Shown: positions 1 to 8,240 of the stretch, in pieces | How positions within the stretch are numbered: position 1 is the stretch's first letter | How the letters are laid out: each line of letters starts with the position of its first letter | NCBI RefSeq assembly: GCF_012935325.2 | Contig: NZ_JABBYG020000017.1 | Location: 1-64,000, forward strand | Source: Paenibacillus sp. PL91 | GTDB taxonomy: Bacteria > Bacillota > Bacilli > Paenibacillales > Paenibacillaceae | DNA: 64,000 nucleotides | Reading direction: 5' to 3' | Position numbers and translations under genes: made by a program | Notes under the pieces: model-generated | Seen by the model: only the letters and a program-made list of their open reading frames with translations | The model's database searches: none | Told to the model about the DNA's origin: nothing

Positions 1-69
1 CATTATTGTCGGTTTGGTCACTGGGATTATGGGTGTGCGATTTGCATAAGCAATTGGCAGGCAGAAGGA

Positions 70-165
70 TGCGCCCCGCTCGGTCACGAAAAAGCATCCA
101 CCACTCAAATATATGCCCAGCTACGAGGTGAGCGGCGCAGAGAATTATATCGCAGTTATTTCTAG
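70..165 (+). pseudogene. C-terminal remnant of a tyrosine recombinase
   Basis: Frame 1 reads LGHEKASTTQIYAQL and then a basic tail to a TAG at 163. This is the usual end of an XerC/D-type integrase: the LGH box, then STTQIY with the catalytic tyrosine. Upstream the frame gives no integrase-like sequence, so the body of the gene is missing or shifted. Bases 2-49 in another frame encode a short hydrophobic tail that may end an unrelated gene entering from the left. The fragment marks this edge as old mobile DNA. Confidence 0.6.
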
Positions 166-206
166 GCTGAGATCCGTCAAGAATTCTTTTCGCTTAGAGT
201 TAAGAA

Positions 207-247
207 AAAACGCTAAGCCGGTCACATTTGAAAGGCTTAGCGTATAT
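207..247 (+). terminator. Hairpin terminator
   Basis: ACGCTAAGCC pairs with GGCTTAGCGT around a short loop, with an A-rich 5' flank and T-rich 3' flank, so it could work in both directions. It follows the integrase remnant. A second, weaker hairpin (AGAAGGCTGCC with GGGAGCCTTCT) lies at about 287-318. Confidence 0.5.
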
Positions 248-354
248 TTCCGTGTAATGTTGGCGGGACCCAAATAAAACATCAAGAGAAGGCTGCCGGC
301 ACAGATCGGGAGCCTTCTAAGCTAAAAAGGGCTATGAGAGGAGAATTATAATGG

Positions 355-647
355 TTGGCACTTGGTGACAGCTTCGCTGGTACTACCCCATATAGTAATA
401 ATAAAAAATTCCCTCCGAAAAATATTGTAATAAAAATATACAAACTTAAAGATAACAGTAACGCTTTTTACGGAACTCTTGGTAATAATGCCTTCGATTT
501 TTTGTCATTTGAAAAAGCAGGGTGGCATTACATTTTAAGTGTGGATCATCGGGCTGCAGAAAAAGTTTCACCTGAAAATTAGTTGAGATTGCAGACTCAG
601 TGATAATAACGTACCCTGATCCATCCAAAGAAAGCCCTTTACGCTAA
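355..647 (+). pseudogene. Frameshifted DUF4367-like C-terminal fragment
   Basis: The first frame runs from 355 to a TAG at 580 and includes GWHYILSVDHRAAEK. Reading then continues in another frame as LVEIADSVITYPDPSKE to a TAA at 645. One extra A in the run near 575 would restore a single frame. The joined sequence resembles the end of DUF4367-type extracytoplasmic domains, where a Trp-Tyr strand precedes an L-V-x-I-A-x-S helix. There is no domain start or signal peptide. The family call rests on pattern memory. Confidence 0.4.
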
Positions 648-730
648 CGGGAAACGATAGTTCAATAAAAACACGGAAGCAGCCGACCACAATGATCGGC
701 TTCTTCATTACGCTAACGGGCAGGATAACG
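641..730. repeat. Interspersed palindromic repeat, copy 1
   Basis: Two direct half-units, CTAACGGGAAACGATAGTT and GCTAACGGGCAGGATAACG, bracket a hairpin (GAAGCAGCCGA with TCGGCTTCTTC). The same design recurs at 1271, 2878, 9834, 20571 and 21558. The 3' half-unit is also the left border of the tandem duplication that starts at 708. Confidence 0.75.
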
Positions 731-784
731 TGGAAATTATCTTGAATTAATGATCAGTAAAGTGTTTACCATCCTTATTCGGAG

Positions 785-1003
785 GTGATTATTACGGCAA
801 TATGGGATTATCAGTTTATTCTATATCCAATTGGAAATGTACCAACCTTGACGGTAGATGGAATGGAGTTTGTTGGGCAGAATAATTTCGATATTGTCCA
901 AACAGTAGAATTGCTCGAAAACTCAGCTTATATAAAGAATGACCCAACATTGAAATCTTGGAATTCATTTAATGATGCGTGTTATTTTCTCTATAATGAT
1001 TGA
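785..1003 (+). CDS. Small hypothetical protein, cassette gene A, copy 1
   Basis: A 72-residue protein without a recognised family, beginning near MIITAIWDYQFILYP and ending FLYND. The GTG at 785 lies inside the GGAGGTG ribosome site, so true initiation may be a few codons later at a non-standard codon; the start is uncertain. It is acidic, has aromatic-rich strands and lacks a signal peptide. Its TGA overlaps the ATG of the next gene by one base, which suggests translational coupling. Small paired cytosolic proteins in duplicated cassettes are often immunity genes of polymorphic toxins, but nothing in the sequence proves that here. Confidence 0.55.
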   Translation: MIITAIWDYQFILYPIGNVPTLTVDGMEFVGQNNFDIVQTVELLENSAYIKNDPTLKSWNSFNDACYFLYND

Positions 1004-1251
1004 TGTACAAAGTTGAAATTGAACTAAATACAGGCACCGAAGCTGAAAAGGCTGAGGAGATATCTGTCAGAACTAATATTTTTAAAGAAGAGGGTAGTGT
1101 AAGTGAAGCATTACGTATATGTAGGATGTTATGTGATTCCTTGAGTTTAAATTGCTGGAGCATGAAACTTCGTAAAATAGTTGATTTGCATGATGTTCAT
1201 GATTTGAAATCTACAATAAATCATTTCAATGGGCTTCGAAATAAGGATTAA
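1003..1251 (+). CDS. Small hypothetical protein, cassette gene B, copy 1
   Basis: An 82-residue protein starting MYKVEIELNTGTEAEKAEEI. I chose the ATG at 1003 because it overlaps the TGA of gene A by one base (TGATG); a TTG lies one codon upstream. The predicted fold is a beta strand followed by charged helices. It has no membrane segment or known motif. Its tight coupling with gene A suggests that the two act together. Confidence 0.6.
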   Translation: MYKVEIELNTGTEAEKAEEISVRTNIFKEEGSVSEALRICRMLCDSLSLNCWSMKLRKIVDLHDVHDLKSTINHFNGLRNKD

Positions 1252-1270
1252 TTCCCCAAACTTTGTTCAA

Positions 1271-1349
1271 CTAACGGGTACGATAGTTGAATATCAAAAG
1301 GGCTGCCGCATGGCAGCCTTTCGTCGTTACGCTAACGGGCAGGATAACG
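1271..1349. repeat. Interspersed palindromic repeat, copy 2
   Basis: CTAACGGGTACGATAGTTGA, then a GGCTGCCGCATGGCAGCC hairpin, then GCTAACGGGCAGGATAACG. This copy sits at the junction of the two tandem units, and its two half-units are the recombination points of the duplication. Confidence 0.8.
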
Positions 1350-1403
1350 TGGAAATTATCTTGAATTAATGATCAGTAAAGTGTTTACCATCCTTATTCG
1401 GAG

Positions 1404-1622
1404 GTGATTATTACGGCAATATGGGATTATCAGTTTATTCTATATCCAATTGGAAATGTACCAACCTTGACGGTAGATGGAATGGAGTTTGTTGGGCAGA
1501 ATAATTTCGATATTGTCCAAACAGTAGAATTGCTCGAAAACTCAGCTTATATAAAGAATGACCCAACATTGAAATCTTGGAATTCATTTAATGATGCGTG
1601 TTATTTTCTCTATAATGATTGA
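1404..1622 (+). CDS. Small hypothetical protein, cassette gene A, copy 2
   Basis: The protein and upstream ribosome site are identical to copy 1 at 785. Both copies keep an intact frame and the same leader, so either could be expressed. The start has the same GTG-inside-Shine-Dalgarno ambiguity. Confidence 0.55.
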   Translation: MIITAIWDYQFILYPIGNVPTLTVDGMEFVGQNNFDIVQTVELLENSAYIKNDPTLKSWNSFNDACYFLYND

Positions 1623-1870
1623 TGTACAAAGTTGAAATTGAACTAAATACAGGCACCGAAGCTGAAAAGGCTGAGGAGATATCTGTCAGAACTAATATTT
1701 TTAAAGAAGAGGGTAGTGTAAGTGAAGCATTACGTATATGTAGGATGTTATGTGATTCCTTGAGTTTAAATTGCTGGAGCATGAAACTTCGTAAAATAGT
1801 TGATTTGCATGATGTTCATGATTTGAAATCTACAATAAATCATTTCAATGGGCTTCGAAATAAGGATTAA
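1622..1870 (+). CDS. Small hypothetical protein, cassette gene B, copy 2
   Basis: Identical to the protein at 1003, with the same one-base TGATG coupling to gene A. The strong terminator at 2036 follows both units, and no terminator with a T-run separates them. The four genes may therefore share a transcript. Confidence 0.6.
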   Translation: MYKVEIELNTGTEAEKAEEISVRTNIFKEEGSVSEALRICRMLCDSLSLNCWSMKLRKIVDLHDVHDLKSTINHFNGLRNKD

Positions 1871-2035
1871 TTCCCCAAACTTTGTTCAACTAACGGGTAC
1901 AAGAGCTCACTACTCCCATTAAATAAGCGAGTATATAGGGGCTTCAAATGTAATCCAATTGTAACTTTCGTTTTATCTCCTGTTAATGTTTTCACGGTAA
2001 TATAGATCTTGACCCCCTTTTTAATATATAGACTT

Positions 2036-2072
2036 GAACCCGCGGCCCGTTGCTTAGCGGGTTCTTTTTTTT
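2036..2072 (+). terminator. Rho-independent terminator
   Basis: GAACCCGC and GCGGGTTC form an 8-bp stem followed by eight T residues. It ends the duplicated cassette and insulates the HAD gene downstream. Confidence 0.85.
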
Positions 2073-2196
2073 ATAAACGTTTCCTTTCAATGTGTTGTTT
2101 GATTGAAGTAACGGGCAGTATAGCTTAACAATTAACAAGGATTACGAATGGTTCCAGCGAATACCTAAATAAAAGTTATTGGAGGGACTGAGTCTT

Positions 2197-2859
2197 TTGA
2201 GTATTAAAGCGGTGCTCTTTGATTTAGACGGTACATTACTAGACCGTGATACTTCTCTTGCCTTATTCGTTCGTGAGCAATATGACCGATATTCGCAATT
2301 TCAAGTTATTGATAAAGATGTTTTTGTGCAACGTTTCATAGAGCTCGATAATCACGGATACGTTTGGAAAGATAAAGTTTATCAGCAGCTTATTGATGAG
2401 TTCTCTATTCTGGGAGTAGAATGGACAGAACTTCTAAATGATTATTTGAATGGGTTTCAAAGGCATTGTGTAGGCTTTCCGAATTTGATGAATATGCTTA
2501 CAGAGCTAAGGCACAGCGGCGTAAAGATAGCACTCCTTTCTAATGGTTATGGACAATTCCAGTATGATAATTTTAAATCACTGGATATCAGTCATTTATT
2601 CGATGAAGTACTTATATCGGAATGGGAAGGATTGCGTAAGCCTGACCCAGCAATTTTTATTAGAGCATTGTCTAAACTCGGAGTGGAAGCAAGCGAAGCT
2701 CTTTTTGTAGGGGACCATCCTGAAAACGATATAAGAGCGAGTCGAGCTGTTGGTATGAAGGCAGCTTGGAAACGAAATGATACAGTATCTTCTAGCAGTG
2801 TTGATGCCGACGTAATTATTGATGATTTAGAAGAGTTAAATCAATACATACTAAGATAA
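2197..2859 (+). CDS. HAD-superfamily phosphatase (subfamily IA)
   Basis: A 220-residue cytosolic hydrolase. HAD motif I is near the N-terminus (FDLDGTLLDRD; the first Asp is the nucleophile). Motif II is LLSNGYG, motif III is the Lys in LRKPDPAIF, and motif IV is VGDHPENDI. A helical cap between motifs I and II fits subclass IA enzymes such as phosphoglycolate phosphatase or 5'-nucleotidase-like proteins. The TTG at 2197 is preferred because GGAGGG at 2181 lies ten bases ahead; the earlier TTG at 2179 overlaps that site. The substrate cannot be read from the sequence. It is monocistronic and followed by hairpins in repeat copy 3. Confidence 0.85.
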   Translation: MSIKAVLFDLDGTLLDRDTSLALFVREQYDRYSQFQVIDKDVFVQRFIELDNHGYVWKDKVYQQLIDEFSILGVEWTELLNDYLNGFQRHCVGFPNLMNMLTELRHSGVKIALLSNGYGQFQYDNFKSLDISHLFDEVLISEWEGLRKPDPAIFIRALSKLGVEASEALFVGDHPENDIRASRAVGMKAAWKRNDTVSSSSVDADVIIDDLEELNQYILR

Positions 2860-2877
2860 TGGAAATGATACTCGAAA

Positions 2878-2965
2878 CGGCTGCTGTGGAAGCAGCTGTT
2901 ATTACGTTAACGGGTACGATAGTTCAATCAATGAAGGGCAGACCAGAATTTGGTCTGCCGCTTTG
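2878..2965. repeat. Interspersed palindromic repeat, copy 3, terminator-like
   Basis: A CTGCTGTGGAAGCAG hairpin precedes GTTAACGGGTACGATAGTT, followed by GGGCAGACCAGAATTTGGTC continuing to CTGCC and a T-rich tail. This member probably also ends transcription of the HAD gene. Confidence 0.7.
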
Positions 2966-3064
2966 TCATTTAACAGTTCATTTCATAGGGCTTTTTTCAT
3001 TGTCTACAATATTGGGGCTTGACCAAAATGGATAGCGGGTTTTTTTTTGATAATAATGCCTTCT

Positions 3065-3325
3065 TGTATAGATAAAATAAAGTATTAGACCGGAGTTGTT
3101 GATTTGACGCGGTTTTCGGTTTTGAAAATCGCCAGGTTTTGAGAAATAGGTTATAGACTGTGGCATCGAGTGAGTCCTCAAAAAGAATCGAACCAGATAA
3201 TAAAGTATTAGAATGAGAAGCATCGAGCAGCTGCTGGCCGTCGTTGCAGCGACGCGCTGAGTCTAATACTTTATTTTCTTAGTCTAATACTTTATTTTTC
3301 AGTCTAATACTTTATTTTTTTGACA
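3065..3325. mobile_element. 261-bp Tn7-like mini-element (left and right ends only)
   Basis: The left side starts TGT at 3065, then eight bases, then AATAAAGTATTAGACC at 3076. Further sites lie at 3145 and 3199. The right side has three head-to-tail sites in inverted orientation (reverse complement AATAAAGTATTAGACT) whose AATAAAG boxes end at 3316, 3296 and 3275, then ACA at 3323. Canonical Tn7 right-end TnsB sites read AATAAAGTCTTAAACT with TGT eight bases before, so this is the same architecture. There are three spaced sites on the left and tightly packed sites on the right, as in Tn7. No gene lies between the ends, and no 5-bp target duplication was found. Confidence 0.65.
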
Positions 3326-3975
3326 CCATGTGCATTCGAAAAAAAGCATTCTATCCTCGATGTAACTGAACGCTTTCCAATGAACATGACCTAAGTAAAA
3401 GACTAGATAACAAGAAGCACGGATGAGTCGGAACGGCACTATCCTTATGGACGAAGGTCCTGCTGGGAAGCATACTCTACCTCATGGATAGGTTGAATGA
3501 AGGAATGTGGGAGCGTCGACTCTGCGAGATGTGAGAGGGTTGACCGCCATGAGTCTATTTGGAGATCCAAAGGTGCAACCATACTTTACCGGAGTAACCA
3601 CTTTTTACAGAGTGAGGTTTAAATGGATACTTTTTCGTACTTTTACCAGTCCCATAAATCTTCATCTACAACTTCGTTCCACTGAAATGTTATCTGCAAT
3701 GAGCAAACTAGGACAATATTTTAAGAAAACGTGAGCATTAAAGAGAAAAGTGATTTTCCAAAGAGGGAGGAGAGTGTTAAAAGGACGCAAAAGCGTTTAA
3801 TAAGTTTAGAGCCGGTAAGAAAATCCGTATGCAATTCTTTCAACGTTCCGGCTGCTAAATGTATATTTCAATGCAGCAGAGTTGGTTAATGAGCGAGAAA
3901 TAGAGCCATCATGTATTAAGGGGGAGAGCCATCAGAATGCCTCAATAAGATAAATATGATTTAACTTTTTAACGA
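3326..3975. other. Intergenic region without a convincing gene
   Basis: A 75-codon frame at 3507-3734 has no ribosome site and no recognisable domain, so I do not call it. Bases 3724-3770 (AGAGAAAAGTGATTTTCCA and flanks) resemble 20078-20125 (AGAGAAAAGTGATTCTCCA), a short shared sequence near another Tn7-type end. The two patches may be relics of a common element. Confidence 0.4.
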
Positions 3976-4665
3976 CTATTTTTCAGTAAAAGTGATTTGG
4001 GTGTCGAGGTTTATCTTTATTAATGGTTCAGTCTGAATCAAGCCGGTATTAATTGCTTCCCACAGGTAGAGTGAAACGATTGAAGAATAAGGCTTCCATT
4101 CGACATGTTTACGTTGCAATTGAGATGTTCCATCGCTCTCTTCTGTAGCATAAAGCCAATCTGCAGCACGATTAAGTCCCCTGTCCCCGAAAGATATAAC
4201 ATCTTGTCTTCCCAAGTAAAAAATGAGAAACATCTCCGCAGTCCACTGGCCCACTCCCTTTATTGAGGTTAATAAACGAACGACTTCCTCGTCATCCAGT
4301 TCGTCAAACACTTGAAAGTCAAGCATGCCTTCTTTTGCCCATTCGGCGACGTTCCGGATATAGCTAAGCTTGTTCTTGGATAGTCCCGCTGAGCGCAAGA
4401 GTTCCTCTTTTGTGACAATGATAGTATCTGGCGTTATAGTTCCACATACAAGTTCTACCCGGCGAAAAATCGTTTCAGCAGCTTTGGCAGAAAGCTGTTG
4501 CCCAACCAACGATCTCGTCAGGTAAGTAAAACCATCTTGCTGACTTGAGATGCGAATGTGTCCGATCCGATTTACCAGCCTGTCTAGTAAAGGATCATTT
4601 TCGCATAATTCACGCACACAACGGTTGTTTGGATGAATATCGAAAAGATATTGCAATTTAATCAT
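3976..4665 (-). CDS. DNA-3-methyladenine glycosylase, AlkA/HhH-GPD family
   Basis: A 229-residue base-excision repair glycosylase that would remove alkylated purines. Near residues 45-60 is the family signature LTRSLVGQQLSAKAAETIF. The helix-hairpin-helix is SIKGVGQWTAEMFLIF, followed by RQDVISFGDRGL, whose Asp is the catalytic residue of HhH-GPD enzymes. It lacks the larger N-terminal domain of E. coli AlkA, as usual for Bacillus-type enzymes. It overlaps the upstream TetR gene by eight bases and is probably co-transcribed with it. Its position near ada and a DinB gene supports a role in alkylation damage. Confidence 0.9.
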   Translation of the reverse strand: MIKLQYLFDIHPNNRCVRELCENDPLLDRLVNRIGHIRISSQQDGFTYLTRSLVGQQLSAKAAETIFRRVELVCGTITPDTIIVTKEELLRSAGLSKNKLSYIRNVAEWAKEGMLDFQVFDELDDEEVVRLLTSIKGVGQWTAEMFLIFYLGRQDVISFGDRGLNRAADWLYATEESDGTSQLQRKHVEWKPYSSIVSLYLWEAINTGLIQTEPLIKINLDTQITFTEK

Positions 4666-5251
4666 CCTTTCTAGTTAGAGCCCAACCGAACAGGTGAGAA
4701 TCAACGAGCGTATGTGCCGCTCTGGAAAAATTATCAGGGTTAAATTCAGACTGATGTATATAAGATAGCATAACGGCTCCATTGCATAACATACGTAATA
4801 GTTCTACTAACTCGAATGGACGGGCAGCACCGGCCTTCTCAGCTATTTTCTCAATGGCTTTCCAGTTTTCTTCAGTGCCTTTCACCGCATTTACATGATT
4901 GTCATGGAAAGAGTCCGGAAATTCTACTACTGTATTTACAAAAGGACAACCCCGATATCCCGGTGTTTTCATCTTCTTAACGAATTTGTCGATTAATGCA
5001 TGTAATTGCAAGGAGCTTGAATCCGGAAACTGAAGCTGAACTTCCTCCAAATCCTTTGCATTTAAATCCTGTTGATACTCCAGGTATGCCGCAACCAATT
5101 CATCCTTTGATGCGTAATTACGATAGAAACTAGCTTTGGCAACGCCTGATTCAAGAATAATGCGATCAATTCCGACTGCGCGGATACCCTCTCTATAAAA
5201 CAAATCCGATGCCACTTGAAGAATTTGATTCTTCACTGACTTTCTTGGCAT
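4658..5251 (-). CDS. TetR/AcrR-family transcriptional regulator
   Basis: A 197-residue repressor. The N-terminal helix-turn-helix reads ILQVASDLFYREGIRAVGID, followed by GVAKASFYRNYASKDELVA, the standard TetR recognition segment. The C-terminal half is the variable ligand-binding domain, with several Cys and His residues. It heads an operon with the AlkA-like glycosylase and is transcribed away from the DinB gene. The 240-bp intergenic region probably carries its operator. The inducer is unknown. Confidence 0.9.
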   Translation of the reverse strand: MPRKSVKNQILQVASDLFYREGIRAVGIDRIILESGVAKASFYRNYASKDELVAAYLEYQQDLNAKDLEEVQLQFPDSSSLQLHALIDKFVKKMKTPGYRGCPFVNTVVEFPDSFHDNHVNAVKGTEENWKAIEKIAEKAGAARPFELVELLRMLCNGAVMLSYIHQSEFNPDNFSRAAHTLVDSHLFGWALTRKDD

Positions 5252-5490
5252 GTAATCACCGTCATTCTATTTAATGTAGGCACACAGTTCAAAAAGTACA
5301 GTTCTGTATCTTTAAATTATATTACAAAAGGTAAAGTGTCGTCAATTTCTTAGACAAATAGCAATTGTAATGAGTTTGACAAAAATATGAAACGATTGTA
5401 ATATGACCAAATAGAGACAGATCTGTATCTTTTCAACTCCTGTTATTGCGATGTATCTGTCAACTTCAACAAATTGGAGGCAAATTCGAT

Positions 5491-5964
5491 ATGATGACAA
5501 CGGAGAAATTGGTAAGCGCATGGGATTCTTGCTTTGATAAGGAGAGTGGCTGGTACCCTCCGCTTGAACGCGGACTACAAGGGCTAACAGCTTCGCAGGC
5601 ATGCTTGAGAACAGATGGAAAAGAAATGAATACGATTCAGGAATTGGTCAACCATATCATTTTCTACAAGGCAACGCTGCTGTCCCGCATTACTGGTTCA
5701 GGAAATGCCCCATCCACAGATACAAGCTTTAATACGAATGCCAGTATTACAATGGAGCGAGACTGGCAGGAAACAGAAGCGAAATTGAAAAATGTACATG
5801 CACACATTCGTGAGATACTTGTAACTATGGGCGATCAAGAACTACAGAAAGAATTGGATGGTACCACTATTTATCAGTGGGTATCGGATCTTGTCTCTCA
5901 CGACATCTACCATACTGGGCAAATCATTTTCATCCGTAAATTGCAAGGCTCATGGACAGCATGA
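5491..5964 (+). CDS. DinB-family protein (DUF664-like four-helix metal protein)
   Basis: A 157-residue protein of the DinB/YfiT superfamily. Candidate metal ligands are the His in LVNHIIFYK and the pair in SHDIYHTGQI, the normal H..HxxxH pattern. Family members include thiol-dependent S-transferases and stress proteins, and the exact reaction here is unknown. The ATG at 5491 is chosen for GGAGG at 5475. It is divergent from the TetR gene and may be controlled from the same intergenic region. Confidence 0.8.
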   Translation: MMTTEKLVSAWDSCFDKESGWYPPLERGLQGLTASQACLRTDGKEMNTIQELVNHIIFYKATLLSRITGSGNAPSTDTSFNTNASITMERDWQETEAKLKNVHAHIREILVTMGDQELQKELDGTTIYQWVSDLVSHDIYHTGQIIFIRKLQGSWTA

Positions 5965-6175
5965 CAATAATTGGACAAATAAACGCTTAAGGCTGCCAGT
6001 GGGTGTATGGATAGAACTCTTGATTTTGCAAGGGATTTCGATATTAAAAATTCAAGAAAGTTGTGCTAGGTGCCTTCGTTTGTATTAGAACACTTCATCA
6101 CTTGGAAGGATTAACTTTGAATCGCCGTACTCGACACACGAGGTAATAACGGCGGTATATTGGGAGGGAAGAACT

Positions 6176-6565
6176 ATGGCAACTATCCATCGTGAACTCG
6201 AAATTGATTGCAGTCTTGATAGAGCTTGGGCCCAGCTTCGGGACTTCGGAAACGCTGCTAGACTATTCGCTGGCGTCCTTGTAAATTGCCAGGAGGCCTC
6301 GGGCCAGCGAACTGTGACCTTCGACAACGGATACATTGTCCAGGAGCGACTTGTAAGCCTAGATGAGGAGACGTGCCGCCTAGCCTATACTGTAGTGAAC
6401 GGCGACTTCACCCATCACAGCGCGTCCATGCAGCTGCTCCCGACTGCTGAAGGAGTACGATTCGTTTGGATTAGTGACTTCTTGCCGGATGAGGCGACGC
6501 AGCGCGTTGAACCCCTAGTCGAGGCAGGCTGCCAAGCAATCAAGCGATTCCTGCAATCCCTCTGA
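6176..6565 (+). CDS. SRPBCC/polyketide-cyclase-like ligand-binding protein
   Basis: A 129-residue START-like protein. MATIHRELEIDCSLDRAWAQL is the usual first strand and helix of the fold, and the C-terminal helix FLPDEATQRVEPLVEAGCQA closes the cavity. GGGAGGGA lies just upstream. Such proteins bind or modify small hydrophobic ligands, and nothing shows which one. It stands alone between the DinB gene and ada. Confidence 0.75.
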   Translation: MATIHRELEIDCSLDRAWAQLRDFGNAARLFAGVLVNCQEASGQRTVTFDNGYIVQERLVSLDEETCRLAYTVVNGDFTHHSASMQLLPTAEGVRFVWISDFLPDEATQRVEPLVEAGCQAIKRFLQSL

Positions 6566-7175
6566 GTCTGATGGCAAACGCGCTGCATTGCAAGATTTGA
6601 AACTAAACAATCGTTCTCTGTATTTCGTCTGTAATCAAAACGGCTGTTACAGACAGCAGGAAGCCGCATCATATATTAAGGCTTGATCATTCCACTAAAA
6701 CGGGAATGATACCAAGAGGTGGATGCTGACATACTTCAAGTTCATTATAGATAGGATTGAACTCCCTCGAAAGAACCAAGGAGCAGTTTGCCGCGTGGCA
6801 GACTGCTCCTTATTTTCATTAAGTCAAATGCAAGAAGTAGAACAATCTTGGAATATTATCGTATTAATGGGACATGGACATTGAAAATAGGTTGACGATT
6901 TCGCAGTACATCCTATCCCCAGTAAGTATGCGAATAATTACGTGATGACTTTTTATTCTGGATTTACAATTATAGTTTACTTTGTGGACCTACAAAATCT
7001 CTCATTTGTTTGATATGTATAGGCCATCTATCCTCCAACTAACTAGTCAAAGCGAGAGTAAAAAAATCAATGCTCGATTTTCGGCGGTGCTATTTTCCGG
7101 GAGCGATATAATCATAATTGTGTTCCGTAAGGACATCAATTCAATACGAAACTGCATGATGAAAGGAGGAGCAGA
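6566..7175. other. Intergenic region upstream of ada
   Basis: It holds a terminator-like palindrome at 6777-6811 (AAGGAGCAG with CTGCTCCTT, then T-rich), similar to the hairpin cores of the interspersed repeat family but without clear TAACGGG half-units. A 65-codon frame just before ada (6982-7179) has no domain or ribosome site and is not called. The ada promoter should lie in the AT-rich part after 6900. Confidence 0.5.
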
Positions 7176-8240
7176 TTGATACCGTCCGATAAAAAACGAG
7201 AGTATTACCAGGCGCTTATCGATAAAAAATCCGAATATGAGGGCATCTTCTATGTCGGTGTCAAGACAACTGGTGTATTCTGCCGTCCGACATGTCCGGC
7301 AAGAAAGCCCAAATTTGAAAACTGCGAATTTTACGAAACGGCCAAGGAAGCCCTTCTGGCATCTTTTCGTCCGTGCCAGCGCTGCCGCCCATTATCTCAT
7401 CCTAATCATGTATCTGAACTAGTTCGAAATCTCGTCAACGCGGTGGAAGAAAATCCAGAACGGCGGTGGACAGAAGAAGACTTCCGAAAACTTTCCGTGG
7501 ATGCATCAACGGCGCGTCGTCAGTTCAAGAAGCGGTTCGGTATGACATTTGTTGAATATGCAAGAGCCCGACGGATGGGAATTGCCCTGAAGCATATTCG
7601 GGCAGGCGACGCGGTCATCGAAGCCCAGCTTTCCGCTGGCTACGAATCCGGCAGCGGCTTCAGAGATGCATTCTCTCGTATTATGGGGGCAGCACCTGCC
7701 CAATTGGGCAAACAACAGATTTTGAAGGCATCGTGGCTGGATACGCAGCTTGGCCCTATGATTGCTATAGCTGATGAAGAAGCGCTTTATTTGCTTGAAT
7801 TCATAGACCGTAGAGGACTCGAACGTGAGGTCGAACAACTTAGACGAAGGACAAGAGCTGCGGTTATTCCGGGTAACACGTTGCCGATCTGTTCGATTGA
7901 AAATGAACTGAGTGATTATTTTGAAGGCAAGTTAACGGAATTCAACACGCCGTTGATGCTGTTGGGGTCGCCTTTTCAAGAGAAAGTCTGGGAACAATTG
8001 CGGAAGATCCCATCGGGCCAAACAGCATCATATGCTGATATTGCCAAGGAGATTGGAAAGCCTAACGCTTATCGCGCCGTTGCACAAGCGAATGGTACCA
8101 ATCAGCTGGCGATTGTGATTCCATGCCACCGTGTAATCAACTCAAATGGCGATTTAGGCGGTTATGGGGGAGGCATATCACGAAAGGAATGGCTGCTAGG
8201 CCATGAGAAGAAATGGGCCGCTGAGGAGAAGTTAGAATGA
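7176..8240 (+). CDS. ada: Bifunctional Ada: methylation-responsive activator and O6-methylguanine-DNA methyltransferase
   Basis: A 354-residue three-domain protein. The N-terminal zinc domain carries Cys36, Cys40, Cys67 and Cys70 (VFCRPTCPARKP and RPCQRCRPL), equivalent to the methylphosphotriester-accepting zinc site of E. coli Ada. A single AraC-type DNA-binding domain follows (to about residue 175), then the methyltransferase domain with IVIPCHRVI, whose Cys317 is the acceptor. It starts at TTG after AAAGGAGGAG. It overlaps the MFS gene by ATGA, so the two are translationally coupled. Self-methylation should induce its own operon. Confidence 0.95.
   Translation: MIPSDKKREYYQALIDKKSEYEGIFYVGVKTTGVFCRPTCPARKPKFENCEFYETAKEALLASFRPCQRCRPLSHPNHVSELVRNLVNAVEENPERRWTEEDFRKLSVDASTARRQFKKRFGMTFVEYARARRMGIALKHIRAGDAVIEAQLSAGYESGSGFRDAFSRIMGAAPAQLGKQQILKASWLDTQLGPMIAIADEEALYLLEFIDRRGLEREVEQLRRRTRAAVIPGNTLPICSIENELSDYFEGKLTEFNTPLMLLGSPFQEKVWEQLRKIPSGQTASYADIAKEIGKPNAYRAVAQANGTNQLAIVIPCHRVINSNGDLGGYGGGISRKEWLLGHEKKWAAEEKLE

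Larger units (their letters stand above)
708..1281. repeat. Tandem duplication, copy 1 (619-bp period)
   Basis: Bases 708-1281 match 1327-1900 with no difference seen by eye: 574 bp of identity at a 619-bp offset. Both borders lie in the TAACGGG half-units of the interspersed repeat. That points to unequal recombination or slippage between repeat copies. The lack of divergence suggests a recent event or an assembly artefact. Confidence 0.9.
1327..1900. repeat. Tandem duplication, copy 2
   Basis: Identical to 708-1281. Identity stops at 1901, where the half-unit CTAACGGGTAC continues as AAGAGCTC instead of GATAGTTG. Confidence 0.9.

Noticed and set aside
3262..3325. Closely spaced identical motifs that could be read as a CRISPR-like array
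   Set aside because: Units are only about 20 bp apart with 2-4 bp between them and no spacers; they fit TnsB-type sites instead.
3060..3332. 5-bp target duplication around the Tn7-like mini-element
   Set aside because: Left flank CTTCT and right flank CCATG (or ATGTG with the alternative end) do not match.
3507..3734. 75-codon plus-strand frame before the AlkA-like gene
   Set aside because: No ribosome site, odd composition and no domain; probably chance.
3780..3830. AAAAGGACGCAAAAGCG, similar to the GGACGCAAAGC block of c-di-GMP riboswitches
   Set aside because: The GGCAAAC block, the tetraloop stem and the receptor are missing.
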